A stretch of DNA of 64,000 nt from Mesostigma viride (taxonomy: Eukaryota; Streptophyta; Mesostigmatophyceae; Mesostigmatales; Mesostigmataceae), in assembly GCA_009746045.1 (NCBI GenBank), contig RPFO01000348.1:734901-798900 (forward strand). The letters are read 5' to 3'. A model generated the notes under the pieces. That model was not told where the DNA came from. It searched no databases and saw only the letters and a program-made list of their open reading frames with translations. This document shows positions 10,301-21,460 of the stretch, piece after piece (the first letter of the stretch is position 1; each line of letters opens with the position of its first letter). The position numbers and the translations under genes are program-made.

Positions 10301-12523
10301 GGTCCACCCCGACCGCATTATGGTGACCACAGGCAGCTCGGGCGCTTTCCTGGTGGCCTTCACGTCCCTATTTGATGCTGGCGCACGCGTGGCACTGGCC
10401 GCGCCCGGCTACCCCTGCTACCGCAACATCCTGCAAGCTCTCGGGTGCGAGCCCGTGCTGCTGGACGCGGGCCGGGCGACCCGTTTCCAGCCCACGGTGC
10501 GGATGTTAGAAGAAGCGGAGAGGAGCACGGGGCGGCCGCTTGATGGGCTCATCGTGGCGTCCCCGTGCAACCCGACGGGCACAATTCTGGCGCACGAGGA
10601 GCTCAAGGCGTTGTGCGAGTATTGTGACCAGCGGGGGATACGGCTCATTAGTGACGAGGTGAGCGCGCGTTGGTCATCGATTGGTTACGCGGCCATTGCT
10701 AGCAGGAACAGGAGTATGGGTTATTGGTGGGTTTTAATGGGTAGTTACTGCCGTGCAGTATTGGTAGGCCCTTGAGAGTACCGTTGGTGGGTGCCAGAGC
10801 ACGCACGAGGTATTGTGCTCAGTGCTATGGTGTGTACTATGTATTGGTCGAATAGACAAGATCATTCTGGGTCGTATGCTAAGATAGATGATTACTTTCA
10901 CAGGGCCTATTTGGGGTCTTGCAATAAGCTGCACTTACATATGCCCAGCAGCCCGGTGAACCAGCACCTGCATCACCGCGTGGATGTGCGCTGGCTACAC
11001 TACTCCGATGCCTATAGCATGGTTTCAGTGTCTAGGCTTCGTGAGGGCAACTGTCGAACGTTTTCCTTATCACTTATCCAAACGCTCTTCCTTGCCGGCT
11101 AACCTGTATGACCAACCAACCCACCATGCTCTCTCCGTCCATCCATCCATCCATCCATCCATCCATCCGTCCGTCCGTCCGCCCGCCCGCCCGCCCGCCC
11201 GCCCGCCCGCCCGCCCGCCCGCCCGCCCGCCCGCCCGCCCGCCCGCCCGCCCGCCCGCCCGCCCGCCCGCCCGCCCGCCCGCCCGCCCGCGCCGCCCGCC
11301 CGCCCGCCCGCCCGTCCGTCCAACCGTCCGTCCGTCCGTCCGTCCGTCCGTCCGTCCGTCCGTCCGTCCGTCCGTCCGTCCGTCCGTCCGTCCGTCCGTC
11401 CGTCCGTCCGTCCGTCCGTCCGTCCGTCCGTCCGTCCGTCCGTCCGTCCGTCCGCCCGTCCGCCCGTCCGTCCGTCCGTCCGTCTGTCCGTCCAACCGTC
11501 CGTCCGTCCAACCGTCCAACCGTCCAACCGTCCGTCCGTCCGTCCGTCCGTCCGTCCGTCCGTCCGTCCGTCCGTCCGTCCGTCCGTCCGTCCGTCCGTC
11601 CGTCCGTCCGTCCATCCAACCGTCCGTCCGTCCGTCCGTCCGTCCGTCCGTCCGTCCGTCCGTCCGTCCGTCCGTCCGTCCGTCCGTCCGTCCGTCCGTC
11701 CGTCCGCCCGCCCGCCCGCCGCCCGCCGCCCGCCCGCCCGCCCGCCCGCCCGCCCGCCCGCCCGCCCGCCCGCCCGCCCGCCCGCCCGCCCGCCGCCCGC
11801 CCGCCCGCCCGCCCGCCGCCCGCCGCCGCCCGCCCGCCCGCCCGCCCGCCCGCCCGTCCGTCCGTCCAGCTAGTTATCTGTATCTCTCATTCTCTCTTCT
11901 CTCTTTCTTTTGCACACAAACACATACCCCCAACAAACTAAAATGCGCCACAGATCTACCACGGCATCCACTTTGGTGCCCCAGCGATGACAGCACTGCG
12001 CTTTAGCCAGCGTCCCATGATCATAAACTCTTTCTCCAAGTACTACAGCATGACCGGCTGGCGCGTCGGCTGGATTGTGGCGCCAGAGGCAGACAGTGAC
12101 TGGAGCCAGAAGTTATCCACACGGCTCGAATCGCTTCTGCAGAACTTCTCCATTTGCGCCCCCGCTGTGTCGCAACACGCCGCGCTCGAGGCCTTTGCAT
12201 GCGGTGACGAGCTAGAGGGCCACCGCCGGCGTTATGCTCGCAACGCAGAGATTCTAATGGACGTGCTGCCTCGAGCGGGGTTCAGCGGCCTGTGCCCGCC
12301 AGATGGCGCGTTCTACTTGTACGCTGACATCGGGGACTTGACGGATGACAGCCTCAGCTTCTGCCGCCGCATGCTGGTAGAGACGGGGGTGGCGGCGACA
12401 CCGGGGGTCGACTTTGACCCCATCAAGGGCCGGCGCTTCATGCGGTTCTCTTACGCGGGCTCCACGGAGGACATTGCGGATGCAGCAGAACGCCTGGTCA
12501 GGTGGAGGGGGGGCAAATCTTGA
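7369..12523 (+). CDS. PLP-dependent aminotransferase, class I/II (aspartate aminotransferase-like)
   Basis: Readable exons are 7369-7512, 7739-7813, 8929-9087, 10302-10658 and 11954-12523 (TGA). All introns are GT-AG and phase 0, giving 434 visible residues. The initiating exon is not found; the first readable exon begins after a CAG acceptor and supplies a basic leader that could be organellar targeting. The fold-type I landmarks are in order: GQPSTGAP, GSSGAF (PLP phosphate), APGYPCYRN, PCNPTG (Asn), LISDE|IYHG (Asp and Tyr), SFSKYYSMTGWR with the Schiff-base lysine at 12038-12040, and MRFSYAGS with the substrate-carboxylate arginine. It should transfer amino groups between an amino acid and a 2-oxo acid; the substrate is not assignable. 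Wording such as NIPSFIVMDVM and GQPSTGAP is typical of alphaproteobacterial homologues (from memory), suggesting organellar or transferred ancestry. Confidence 0.92.
7814..8928 (+). other. Aminotransferase intron 2
   Basis: A 1.1-kb intron with donor GTGGGT and acceptor CTCTCAG. It contains an A-rich degenerate 20-bp tandem repeat at about 8655-8745 (AAAATGAGAAACAAATAAAT-like) and nothing else I recognise. Confidence 0.8.
9155..9196 (+). repeat. Second copy of aminotransferase exon 3 end inside intron 3
   Basis: The sequence CTACCGTGACAACTATCCTCGCATCAATGTGCTGGTGG repeats, with a few changes, the exon 3 end CTACCGCGATAACTACGGCATCAATGTGCGG|GTGG at 9057-9091. It lies about 100 bases downstream, directly in front of the minisatellite. 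Confidence 0.85.
9208..9730. repeat. 28-bp minisatellite, about 18 copies, intron 3
   Basis: The unit TAGTGCGATAGGCTGGTGGG followed by GTGGTGGG is 28 bases and nearly invariant; one copy has CGG for CGA near 9670. It starts about 120 bases after the exon 3 donor. Its homogeneity implies recent expansion or ongoing homogenisation. Both strands have long open frames that are repeat artefacts. Confidence 0.95.
10218..10318 (+). repeat. Duplicated splice acceptor at aminotransferase exon 4
   Basis: CCCCAGGTCCACCCCGACC occurs at about 10218-10236 and again at 10297-10315. The downstream copy is the true acceptor and exon start, because it leads into the reading frame HPDRIMVTTGSS. The upstream copy is intronic and leads nowhere recognisable. 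Confidence 0.75.
11139..11870. repeat. CCGT/CCGC tetranucleotide satellite in aminotransferase intron 4
   Basis: About 730 bases of CCAT, CCGC and CCGT tetranucleotides in blocks: CCAT, then CCGC, then a long CCGT block with occasional CCAA, then CCGC again with some CGC phase slips. It lies between the donor at 10659 and the acceptor at 11953. Every frame is open on both strands because the period is four. Confidence 0.97.
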
Positions 12524-14094
12524 CCTCTCAGTCTACCACACTAGGTGAAGTGGCATCGGTGGCGGGGGGCAGATTATGACCATGGCGGACATGTTCGGCC
12601 AGACCTGCGCCAGCATGGCTATTTAACAAGCTTGCAAGGTATCCCACCGATCATGTGCTTGGATTATGCCTACTCCGGGCTGTGGCGTCATATAGTAGCA
12701 CTATAGTAGCATGATTGAAAATTTTCAATGAGCCAGATCGCAACCATGCATGATCGCGGCAAGCAGACCTTTTCAGTGGTTTTCCATTTGCGGGTATTTC
12801 CTCGTAAATGGTGGGAGAGCGATCGCAGCAATGGTGCTCACCACTAGACACTCCCGGCCAGTTAGGCTTGAAACGTAACACGCCCTGATCAAGCAAGCTG
12901 TTTCCGGCCCCACCGTCTAGGTCATCTAGTTGCTCTACGCGTAAGCTAGCCATAATTTCAATTGATGTGCTGTTATGCACAAGGCTACACATTTCCATCT
13001 CCATTCATATTCCTCATCCTGAGTTAGTACGTACGACTCGAAAACGCTGACAAGATAACGGCATGCAGGCTCACATGGAGCGGCGCTGTGCCCGTCGTGC
13101 GCGGAAACTAGTGAAGCTTTTTGGCGCGAGATCGCGCATGCACCGTTGCGGCTTAATTTTTCACATTTGGGAGCACGGCGGGGCCAACCATATGGCGGTC
13201 GGGTTCGATGTGGCAGTGTAGAAAATGCTGTGGATGGATTGGAGGGACGCTTGGGGAAGTTTTTCCTCACATCTTGGTTGACATATCCCATGAACTTTTT
13301 GTCGTGCAATTCAGTGGGCTTGGTTTGCCATGAGAATAAGTAAAAAGATTTTCAGGGTTCGCGCGGCCAAATGCAGATTTCTGATTTGCGAATGCAATAT
13401 TTCATCTCAAGCTGGGGAAACTCTGAAGGATGCATAAGTTATCGCGCCCGCTTAATCATAGCTGGTATTAGTAGTTTTGAGGATAGCTACCGTCTACTTA
13501 TGCGAAATGTTGTGTAGAAATGAATATCATCCTGAATATGTGAAATTAAAGGGGTGCAAAATTCGTCTGGTTCTTGCGTCATGCCCTGCACATCTTTGTC
13601 AGCAGATAAATGGCTAATTAGACTATGCTTGACCTTCCTATACTGCCCAGCCTGCGGCGATGAGTCAGCAGGACACATGGCGTGCCCAAGATATCGCACA
13701 AAGGTCGCTAATGGTGTTCTGAATGTGCGGTATGCGTGGGAAAAGCTGCGAAAAACTGCTTATAATGCCTGTACAAAGCTCTTTGCAGCCATTTTTCCCG
13801 GGCGAGTTCAATTGCTATTGACGCCAAGCAACAAAGAAAAAGGGGGGCATCGATCGTTTTTTATTAGTCGGCCAAACGGTTTTGAGTTGTGACGGGTCGG
13901 GCAGACAACCTCGCCCATGCGACACGATAGGCTGAAGCTTCGCATCTGCCGGTGCCAATAAAGAAGCGCAGATTCTAGGCGAGGTGAGCGAGCTAGAGGG
14001 CCCAGAATCGTTGCTAACGCAAGGCAGCTTCTGAAAGGGTAGAGAGCTGGATTATAATTAAGACTTTCTCAAGGGCATTGTGCTGTGATCATTG
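12524..14094. other. Intergenic region after the aminotransferase
   Basis: It holds the aminotransferase 3' flank, an inverted copy of dispersed repeat R (12760-13076) and about 1 kb of sequence with no recognisable gene. Open frames such as 13554-13892 have no features I can support. Confidence 0.6.
12760..13076 (-). repeat. Dispersed repeat family R, copy 3
   Basis: A minus-strand copy of the family described at 1990-2335. It includes the extra 3' block (GAGGAAATACCCGCAAATGG, CCACTGAAAAGGTCT) shared with the copy at 41188. Confidence 0.85.
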
Positions 14095-14150
14095 ATATTA
14101 ATTAATCAATTAATTAGACCCGTGCTCCCGTTGGGGAGTCACGGAGCATT
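14095..14150 (-). repeat. LINE 3' end: hairpin plus TTAATTAA tail
   Basis: On the minus strand CTCCGTGACTCCCCAACGGG and AGCACG form an eight-pair stem (GTG-CTCCC with GGGAG-CAC, loop CAAC). An AATTAATTGATTAATTAAT tail follows. The same hairpin-tail unit recurs at about 21365, 40628, 56026 and 61385-61447. Confidence 0.75.
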
Positions 14151-16889
14151 AACCCCGATGGATGGATGGGTGGGTGCAAACAGTCCTACCGGTCTAGGCT
14201 ATCTACATCAGCTACCTACGACATCTATCTAACAGCAACTAACTACAACATCTATCTATACAGCATCACGTGGCCCTAGGGGAGCTGTCTGGCGTGCCTC
14301 CCGTGGGTTTGCACACGCGGGCGCTTCCCCACAGGGGGGGGCTCATTGTCCTCTATGACCTGGGCCAACTTGGCCTTGTCCATCATCTTCTTCCAAATCA
14401 CGGAGAGGCCTAGGCCCCCCATGTCCTCTACTAGCTGTTCTTTGAAGGTGCGGGCCTTGCGGCGTCTAACGTCAGGGGGCCCGGCCCACTTCAGGAGGTG
14501 CCGGCCAGGCTGAGCTGGTCGCAGTCCTGCGGGGGGGCCACGTGAGGTGTCTACCTGGTTGGTGCGAGCTAGGTGCATGCCCTATTATAGCTGAAGGCGC
14601 CGCTGCTTTATGGTGCTGGTGATATATATATGGCATGCCCTGGTACAGGTCCTCATTGCGGACATGAGCCGAGCATATCCTACTCTGAAAATGGAACGCA
14701 GCATGTTGGTGACCGCGCCGTCCAGCTTGCGGGCCAGGTCGGCGGTGAGGGTCCACGTCCCGGCCCCATACGTGAGAACAGGAAGGACGAGGACCTTGAA
14801 CAGGTCCTGTTTCTCGATCTTGCCCAGGGGCTAATTTTGCCACAGGGCCCGGTACTGGCGTAAAGCGTGCCATGCAGGCGAGGGAGATGCGATGGTCCAC
14901 ATCAACCTCGCAGCTGGCCGGAGCAGGCTGCCCACGGCAGCTTGACGCGGTACGTCCCGATACAGGACGATCGAGAGCCGTCGCGGAGATAGAGGGGTGG
15001 CAGTGAGTGGGTGAGCCCAACCGCCAGGGCCTCTGTCTTCTTGCTGACCTCAAGCCCCACAGTGCACGGGCCTCGATAGCCAGGCAGTCAAGCCATGTCT
15101 GCACGTCACTGCCCAGTGTCCTCGAAGAGGGTGCATGGTCAGTGTCGTCTGCGTAGATGATGTCTGCCAGCCGAATCTCAGTGTCCGCTCCGCCATGCCA
15201 GAATTTGTTAGCAACTAGCTGCACCCCTGGTTCCCTACCCACGCGATGCGGGCAAATCGCTTGCGCGCCTGAATCATTACGTATTCGACCACAATAATGA
15301 ACAGGTAGGGCGACAGCACGCAGCCCTGCCACAAACCCTTCTGTAAAGGGCATGGTGGCGTGGTCCCGTAAGAAGTGCGCACCGAAGTGCATGGTGGACC
15401 CTTCATACAGGTTGCGGATGACAGCAACAAGGGGGCGGGGGATCCGGAACAGCTCGAGGATGTCCCAAAGCGCAGGCCAGAAAACCGAATCGAAGGCTTT
15501 AATAAAGTCCACCAGCACAAGGTGCAAAGGGGACTCACCACTCACTGAGGCTGAAGGCGTTGCAGTTCCTCCACCAGTCGGCGAGTAGCGAAGAGCGCCT
15601 GTACTGTGTTGCGACCTGAACGGAAGCCGTGCTGAGTCTCACTGAGGTGACCGTCCAGGGCCGTGCGCAGGCGGTTCAGGATGAGCCGCATAAGAAGCTT
15701 GAGGGGGGCACTTTGAATGCACACGTCCCCTCTGCATGTAGTTGCCGGGGTCGGCTGCATGGCGACCCCTTGCTCTTGTACAGCATCGTGCGAAAACTGT
15801 GTTGCCAGGCCGCTGGAGGTGGTTGGACGACAGCAGAAGGCGGTTGCAGATGTCCCGGAAGAGCAGCATAACACCGGTGTCGACCTCGAATTCGGCTGCA
15901 AGTTTCACAACTGCGGCAGGAATCTCGTCGGAGCCGGTGACTGCGTCAATTAACGCAAGCGCTGGACCGCCTCCGTGACCTCGCGAGAGGTGAAAGGAGG
16001 CATTTCTGACGGGTCGCCAAGTGAGCCGACCAGCGGGGGGACTAGGTAGTCCGCCGCTGACCTAGGCGGGGCCGGGGGCCCAGCGGGGCCGGCGAGGGCG
16101 GCCGGGCGGGCGGCGGCGGCTGGCTGGGAGCAGGGGCGGGGGCGGCGCAGCTGTCCCCACGACCTCGGCCGGCCGTGGCCGCGGCCCAGGTACGAAGCCG
16201 CTTGGCTGGGGCGCCGGGGACGTCGTGGCGGTGGGGCCGGCCGAGGCAGTCCGGGTGCCCGAGGCGCTTGTACCAGAACCATGCCCCTTTGCCGTCGTGC
16301 TTCTGCTGGCAGCTGCGCAGGTCCTTGACCATCTGCTGAGCGTCTGCCTTCTCAGCCTGCTCGTAGGCGGCCCTCGATCAGAGCTGCTTGCAGCCCAGGT
16401 TTGGCGGTCGGATCCCTAGCTGTTGCGGCGGAGCATCTGCCTCAGTGACTGGCCATACGCCGTATTATACGCCGTATGATGCGTATTATTCGCGATACGC
16501 GAGCGGCGCGTATGAAAATGGGGTACTTTCATACGCGTCGCGTATTTTTGCGTATTTTCGCGTATTTTCGCGTATTTTCGCGTGTTTTTGGCGTGTTTTT
16601 GGCTTACGTGGTGGGTTTTGGCATCATTTTACAGCCCGCGTTGCTTGCCTAGACTGCGGCGCGCCGACCTGTAGTAGGAACAAATAATTGTGTGATGAGC
16701 TAGCTAGTGTATAATGCACTAAAGCTAAAAGCGCGTTCATTGTGACTTGTGAAGGCGCGGGAATGTGAAGGCGGGAATGCTGAAGATTCATCATCAAGAA
16801 GGTGGTAAGGTGTGCCAGCAACGTCGTGGTCGTCTGGCACCTATATCGTAGCATATCGACATCCAGGCCGGCATGGCTGACACGAATGA

Positions 16890-17380
16890 GTCAATTAATG
16901 GAACACGATGATGATGTGCGGCCCGATGAAGAAGAGGCCACATCCAAACTGTCTGGACATACATTAGCAAAGAGCGCATCCTCAAGAATGGGCAGCAGAC
17001 AAATAACTACTACATGGATGATGGAGTACTCCGTTACAGGCTGCTGGTCGAGCAGTCGGAGAAGGAAAGCAATACCAGCTAGGAAGAGGAAGGCGACTAG
17101 TGACGCCAAGAAGCAGGCTGATGTGCGGGCGGCACTTAAAGACAGGCTTGCAGACGTTGTAGAAACCGACGCCTCTAACTGGGTGTCCGCTCATGCCAGC
17201 AACAACTCGGGGTGCGCTGCTGGGGCGGCTGAGCCAAGCGGATCATCAAAGTGCCAATCCACCGACGGTAATTTGCCCGCACCTTATGGGCTCAGCAAAG
17301 AGCAGCGCTGGACGAGGAGCTGTGCGAGGCATTCATTTGCGCCTTTCAATGCCATCGACCGGCCCTTCAATGTCATCGAC
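16890..17380 (+). pseudogene. Relict hAT transposase N-terminus in hAT-A
   Basis: A plus-strand frame near 16940-17090 reads QTVWTYISKERILK, then TNNYYM. This matches TVWTYITKHRIVK and TNNYDM of the hAT-B transposase. A later frame reads LDEELCEAF and RPFNVIDTS, matching IDKLLCKGF and IPFNVVNNA. In-frame stops and missing catalytic parts show it is a remnant. Two related but distinct hAT lineages are therefore nested here. Confidence 0.7.
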
Positions 17381-17383
17381 ACC

Positions 17384-17470
17384 TCGGGGCAATGTATAGT
17401 GCATGCATATATCTTGAGTTCTACAAATTTTGTAGAACTCAAGATATGCATGCACTATACATTGCCCCGA
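17384..17470. repeat. Near-perfect 42-bp-arm palindrome
   Basis: The arm beginning TCGGGGCAATGTATAGTGCA and ending GAGTTCTACAAA is followed at once by its reverse complement (TTTGTAGAACTCAAGATATG onward, ending TTGCCCCGA). There is one 2-base difference and a 1-base centre. A transcript would fold into a long hairpin. It abuts the end of the transposase remnant. Confidence 0.95.
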
Positions 17471-18167
17471 TATCCTTAGCTTTCCAGTGAGTTGTGCATT
17501 GATAATGGTATTGATGCTTAGTTGCATGTTGTCTCGATTTTGAAGAGAAACTATCGATCAAGTTAGACCGTTAGAAACTATGCTTGTATTTAGGTAGTGA
17601 TGGCAATGCCAAGGTCATGCTAAATATGTCATGTATGATAGGCAAAAGGTATGGCAAAAACACCAGCAGACTATGCTTGGTTGCTCAGAATGTTGAAAAA
17701 CCCTCAAAATCATGCCAAAAAAGGGGTTTTCAACGGTTAGCGTACGACAGTGTAAAATCATTATTACGCCGTATAATACGGTATAATACGTAATACGCTG
17801 GCTTTGAGCGTATGATTTTTCATACGTAATACGTTTTAGCGCATAATGACGTATTATACCGTATTATACCGTATAATGCCGTGTTTTCCGCGTTTTTTTT
17901 ACGTTTTGCGCGGCTAGGATGCCAGAACGACAGGGCAACGATTTGAAGCAACAGATTTCGTATCTCTACTAAGTACTGACCCGTCTGAACTTTCACAATT
18001 CGACGCGATCTTATTTTGAAATTTCAGTCGGGTACGTGCTGCCCACTTCACGGCCCCTTTTTTGGGCGGGAATCTGAAGAAATGCAAGGCTTAAGAACTG
18101 CGAGCTTTGTTGGCAAAGGCAGAATTGTCACCCGGCCGCAGGCCGCACGCGAGAATTGCGAGCAAAA

Positions 18168-20722
18168 ATGTCAATGTCTGACGAGGATCGTGCAATGTCT
18201 GACGAGGATGGCGAAGACGTCGACTTGTCAAGAACAACGGTGTGGACGTACATCACCAAGCACAGAATTGTTAAGGGCAACAAGCTGACCAACAACTACG
18301 ATATGACCTGCAGCCGATGTTACCATGCTTGGCGTGGCAGCACGAGCAGGGCAGCTGCGCATTTTCTTGGAGGGGAGTTTGCCATCTCGGCTGGAGTCAG
18401 TCCCTGCTCGAAGCCGCCCACCGAGCTGCGGCCACGCCTGCTCCAGGCGAAGCTGCAAACCACCAGGAGGAAGGCGGTTCGTGCCCGCCGTGAGCAGGAG
18501 TGCATCGCAGAAGAGAGGCACATGGCTCGCGCCGATGATGACAGCGACAACGGCCTCATCGGAGATGAAGAGGACATCGACGTCGACGAGAACGGCGAAC
18601 AGCTGCCGACCTTCCTGCGAGGTGCCGGGCCCGCATCTGCACTTGGCAAACGCAGTTCGTCCGCCTCCGGCTCCGGTTCGACCGGGCGTGCAACTGCTGA
18701 CGTCGTCGAGATCAAGTCATCTCAGCCGGCACTGCGCCAGCAGACCATGGCCGCGGCTGTCGGGCTGGGAAAGCCCGCCATCGACAAGCTGCTTTGCAAG
18801 GGGTTTATGTCGGCCGGTATCCCATTCAACGTTGTGAATAACGCGCTTTTCAAAGCTGCTCTGTCCGCCATCAGCCGAGGAGGGGTGCAGTACCTGGCGC
18901 CAACCTCTCAGACCATGCGGACCCGGGACGCACCCCTCGTTGCCAAGGACTTGGAGAGGGACGTCAAGGAGAAGACCCAGCTGGCCACAGGCACGGGAGG
19001 GACGTTCATCACGGATGGCTGGAAAGACTGCAGTCGCGAATCTCACATCATGAACGTCTTCCATCTGCCCACCTTTACATACTTCATCGGATCCGACAAC
19101 GTGACGGGGCAGGTGAAGTCTGCTGAATTCATGGCAGAACTGGCAGAGCCTCACCACATCTTGGCCGTCGGCGCAGCGAACGTCGTGCAGGTGATTACGG
19201 ACACCACAACATCCATGGAGAACATGAAGAAACTCCTCGAGGCATCATTCCCGCACATCATCATCTCCAGGTGCTGTGCCCACTCGCTGGACCTGTGTTT
19301 CGAGGACATCGGCAAGGAGCCAGCGGTGGACAAAGTCCTGACACAAGTGAACACGGTGGTGGTATTCGTGCTGGGGCACGAGAAGATCAACAGTTTTTTC
19401 ATGGGCCTGGACAAGAGCGCCAAGACTCTCAAGAAGTACGCCGACACCCGCTTTGGCACCAGGTATATCGCTGTGATTTCATGAGTTATATCCACAATTT
19501 GCTACGCCCTCTTTTTTCTCATCATCTTCGCTTAATTCTGCTAGTTTATCATTGCTTTAATTGAGACACAATCATACTGTTGTTGGCGTACGTGTTACTA
19601 ATTCCATTTTCACAATTGTGACGATGGCATCATTTTTTTCATGGCATTGCTGCTTCAGGTTTTACTCGGCGGAGAGCGTTCACGACGCCAAGACCCGGCT
19701 CATGGTCACCTTCGAGGACGAAGGGTTGGTGAAGTATGCCGAGGCGCAGAAGTGGTGGCCCGCGTTCACGCAGGTCCAGGATATTGTGGGCAGCCCGCAG
19801 TTCTGGTCCGGCGTGCGCATGCTCGTTGACATTTTCAAGCCCATGAAGCTCGTGCTCAAGATTTTCGACGGCGACAAGCCAGCAACAGGCGAGCTGTACT
19901 ACATGATGTACGAGCTCCTCATAGCTGTGCAAGACATTCGCGGGCTGCACAAAGACCTGTCCAAGCAGCTGCAGGTCCTCGTGCGCAGGCGCTGGGATTA
20001 CATGCATTCCATCATCCACGCCGCTGGCTACGTCGCGCTCAATCCCAAGTACTGGGGCCCTGACCACGCACAATATACCATCAAGGAAGTGAGTAAATGG
20101 CTAAGTAATTCTTATTTTTCTTCATGGCACGCTATTTGTTATTAGTCCATGGCTAATTTTGGCTTTTGAGCAATGTGTGGGAAATTGGTATTGAAGGGCT
20201 GAAGCCTTCGTTGTCAGTTCCTGAATAATAGACGTCCTCTAACCTCTTTGCAATCCTTAATTGCACTGCCACTATTTCCCCCATCGTACTATCCCTCTCC
20301 TGCTCAGGTGACAGATGGCCTCCATGCACGCGTGCATTAACAAGATTCATCTGGGCGACAAGGCAGCCTTCGACCTGGCCATCAAGCAGTACGAGCAATA
20401 CACCGACCAGCAGGGTGCATTTGCACAGAGCGACTGCAAGAGGCAGGCACAGGCGCCGGGCATGGTGCCGTACCAGTGGTGGCGCACCTGGGGCGGCTCC
20501 ACGCCCGAGCTGCAGGAGGTGGCGATCAAGGTGCTGGCCCAGCCGGTCTCCTCGGGCTCTGTCGAGCGTGTCAACAGCGAAGCCGGCTGGATCAAGTCGC
20601 TCAAGCGAAACCGCCTGACGCATGTCAACCACAACCGCCTCATCTACGTGCACCACAACCTCCGCGCGATTGACGCCATCAAGGATTACGACGATCAGAA
20701 CACGGTTATTCCATGGGAGTAA
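18168..20722 (+). CDS. hAT transposase (BED finger, catalytic domain, hAT dimerisation domain)
   Basis: Three exons: 18168-19462, 19659-20088 and 20315-20722. Donors are AG|GTATAT and GAA|GTGAGT; acceptors are TTCAG and ACAG. The product is 710 residues with no internal stop. Order: acidic N-terminus; BED-type zinc finger (Cys48, Cys51, His65) following TVWTYITKHRIVK; DUF659-like block with TDGW (Asp283); VITDTTTSMENM (Asp345); RCCAHSLDL (Cys369, His372); then in exon 3 YQWWRTWGG, VERVNSE with the candidate catalytic Glu659, and the RNRLTHVNHNRLIYVHHNLR dimerisation helix. I chose ATG 18168, the first in-frame ATG; another lies two codons on. It should cut at the element ends by hairpin-forming DDE chemistry. 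For exon 3 the acceptor GGTGACAG|ATG is preferred, since the CAG seven bases upstream gives an early stop. Confidence 0.9.
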
Positions 20723-21455
20723 AGCTTTCATGTGAGCTCGCACCTAAAGGATTGATGCCGACTCACTGAGTGGGGTAGAGGCCGTAGAGCCCTGCTAGCT
20801 CCTGGTCATGGCTATCCATTGGCTGGGTGGCCACTGGCCATAATATGCCAGGGCTCAGCCGCTCAGGCGACCGGGAGTTGGTGGATGGTGGGAGGTCTCA
20901 TCTGCACACCGCTTGAGGCTCAATAGCAATGCTTTGATGCATGGCTTCTACACTATAGCGCACACATTTATCAAGACTGATTGTCTGTGACTAGTGAGGT
21001 GTTGTTTATGAGCCTGCAGAAAACAGTTGCACCATGGCAAGGGCAGCATGCCCTTGCCATGCAATAGTCAACTACCACATCAAAGAGACAACACACATGT
21101 CATACATGTGTGGTATTTGAATTGATGATGTGTTTAATATGTTGGCCCTATGCTGGCCCACTGCATGGTCCCCTAGTTAGTGCTGGCCTTTTTTAACATG
21201 TTGGCCCCATGCTGGCCCACTGCACGGTCCCGGCAAATTTCAGTTATTAAGTGAGACAACTATTCCTGGAAATATACACAATTGTGAATACAGTACTATG
21301 CACACTTGCAGATGCACACATTATGCACACCACATGCACTATCTTAGTTGGGGACTTCAGTGCCGTCCGTGATCCCCCAACGGGGACACGAGATTAATTA
21401 ATATAATTAAAGAGATTAATTCAGTTAATTAATTAATTAATGCACACCACGAGTC
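20723..21455. other. hAT-B 3' flank of the transposase, repeats only
   Basis: No gene. There are two copies of ATGTTGGCCC(T/C)ATGCTGGCC (21139-21235). A GTGAGACAACTATTCCTGG block near 21250 is shared with 40465 and 55375. A LINE 3'-tail remnant lies at about 21362-21440. Confidence 0.6.
21362..21440 (+). repeat. LINE 3'-tail remnant
   Basis: CCGTGATCCCCCAACGGGGA and CACGAG match the LINE 3' hairpin with compensating changes (CCCC/GGGG stem). ATTAATTAATATAATTAA-type tail follows. No other part of the LINE is visible. Confidence 0.65.
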
Positions 21456-21460
21456 ACACA

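Noticed and set aside
10984-12006. Long plus- and minus-strand frames of PARP, PSVR and DGRT repeats
   Set aside because: A four-base satellite keeps several frames open; the region is intron 4 of the aminotransferase, with good splice sites on both sides.
18156-18167. Start of the hAT-B transposase at 18156
   Set aside because: That codon is TTG; the first in-frame ATG is 18168.
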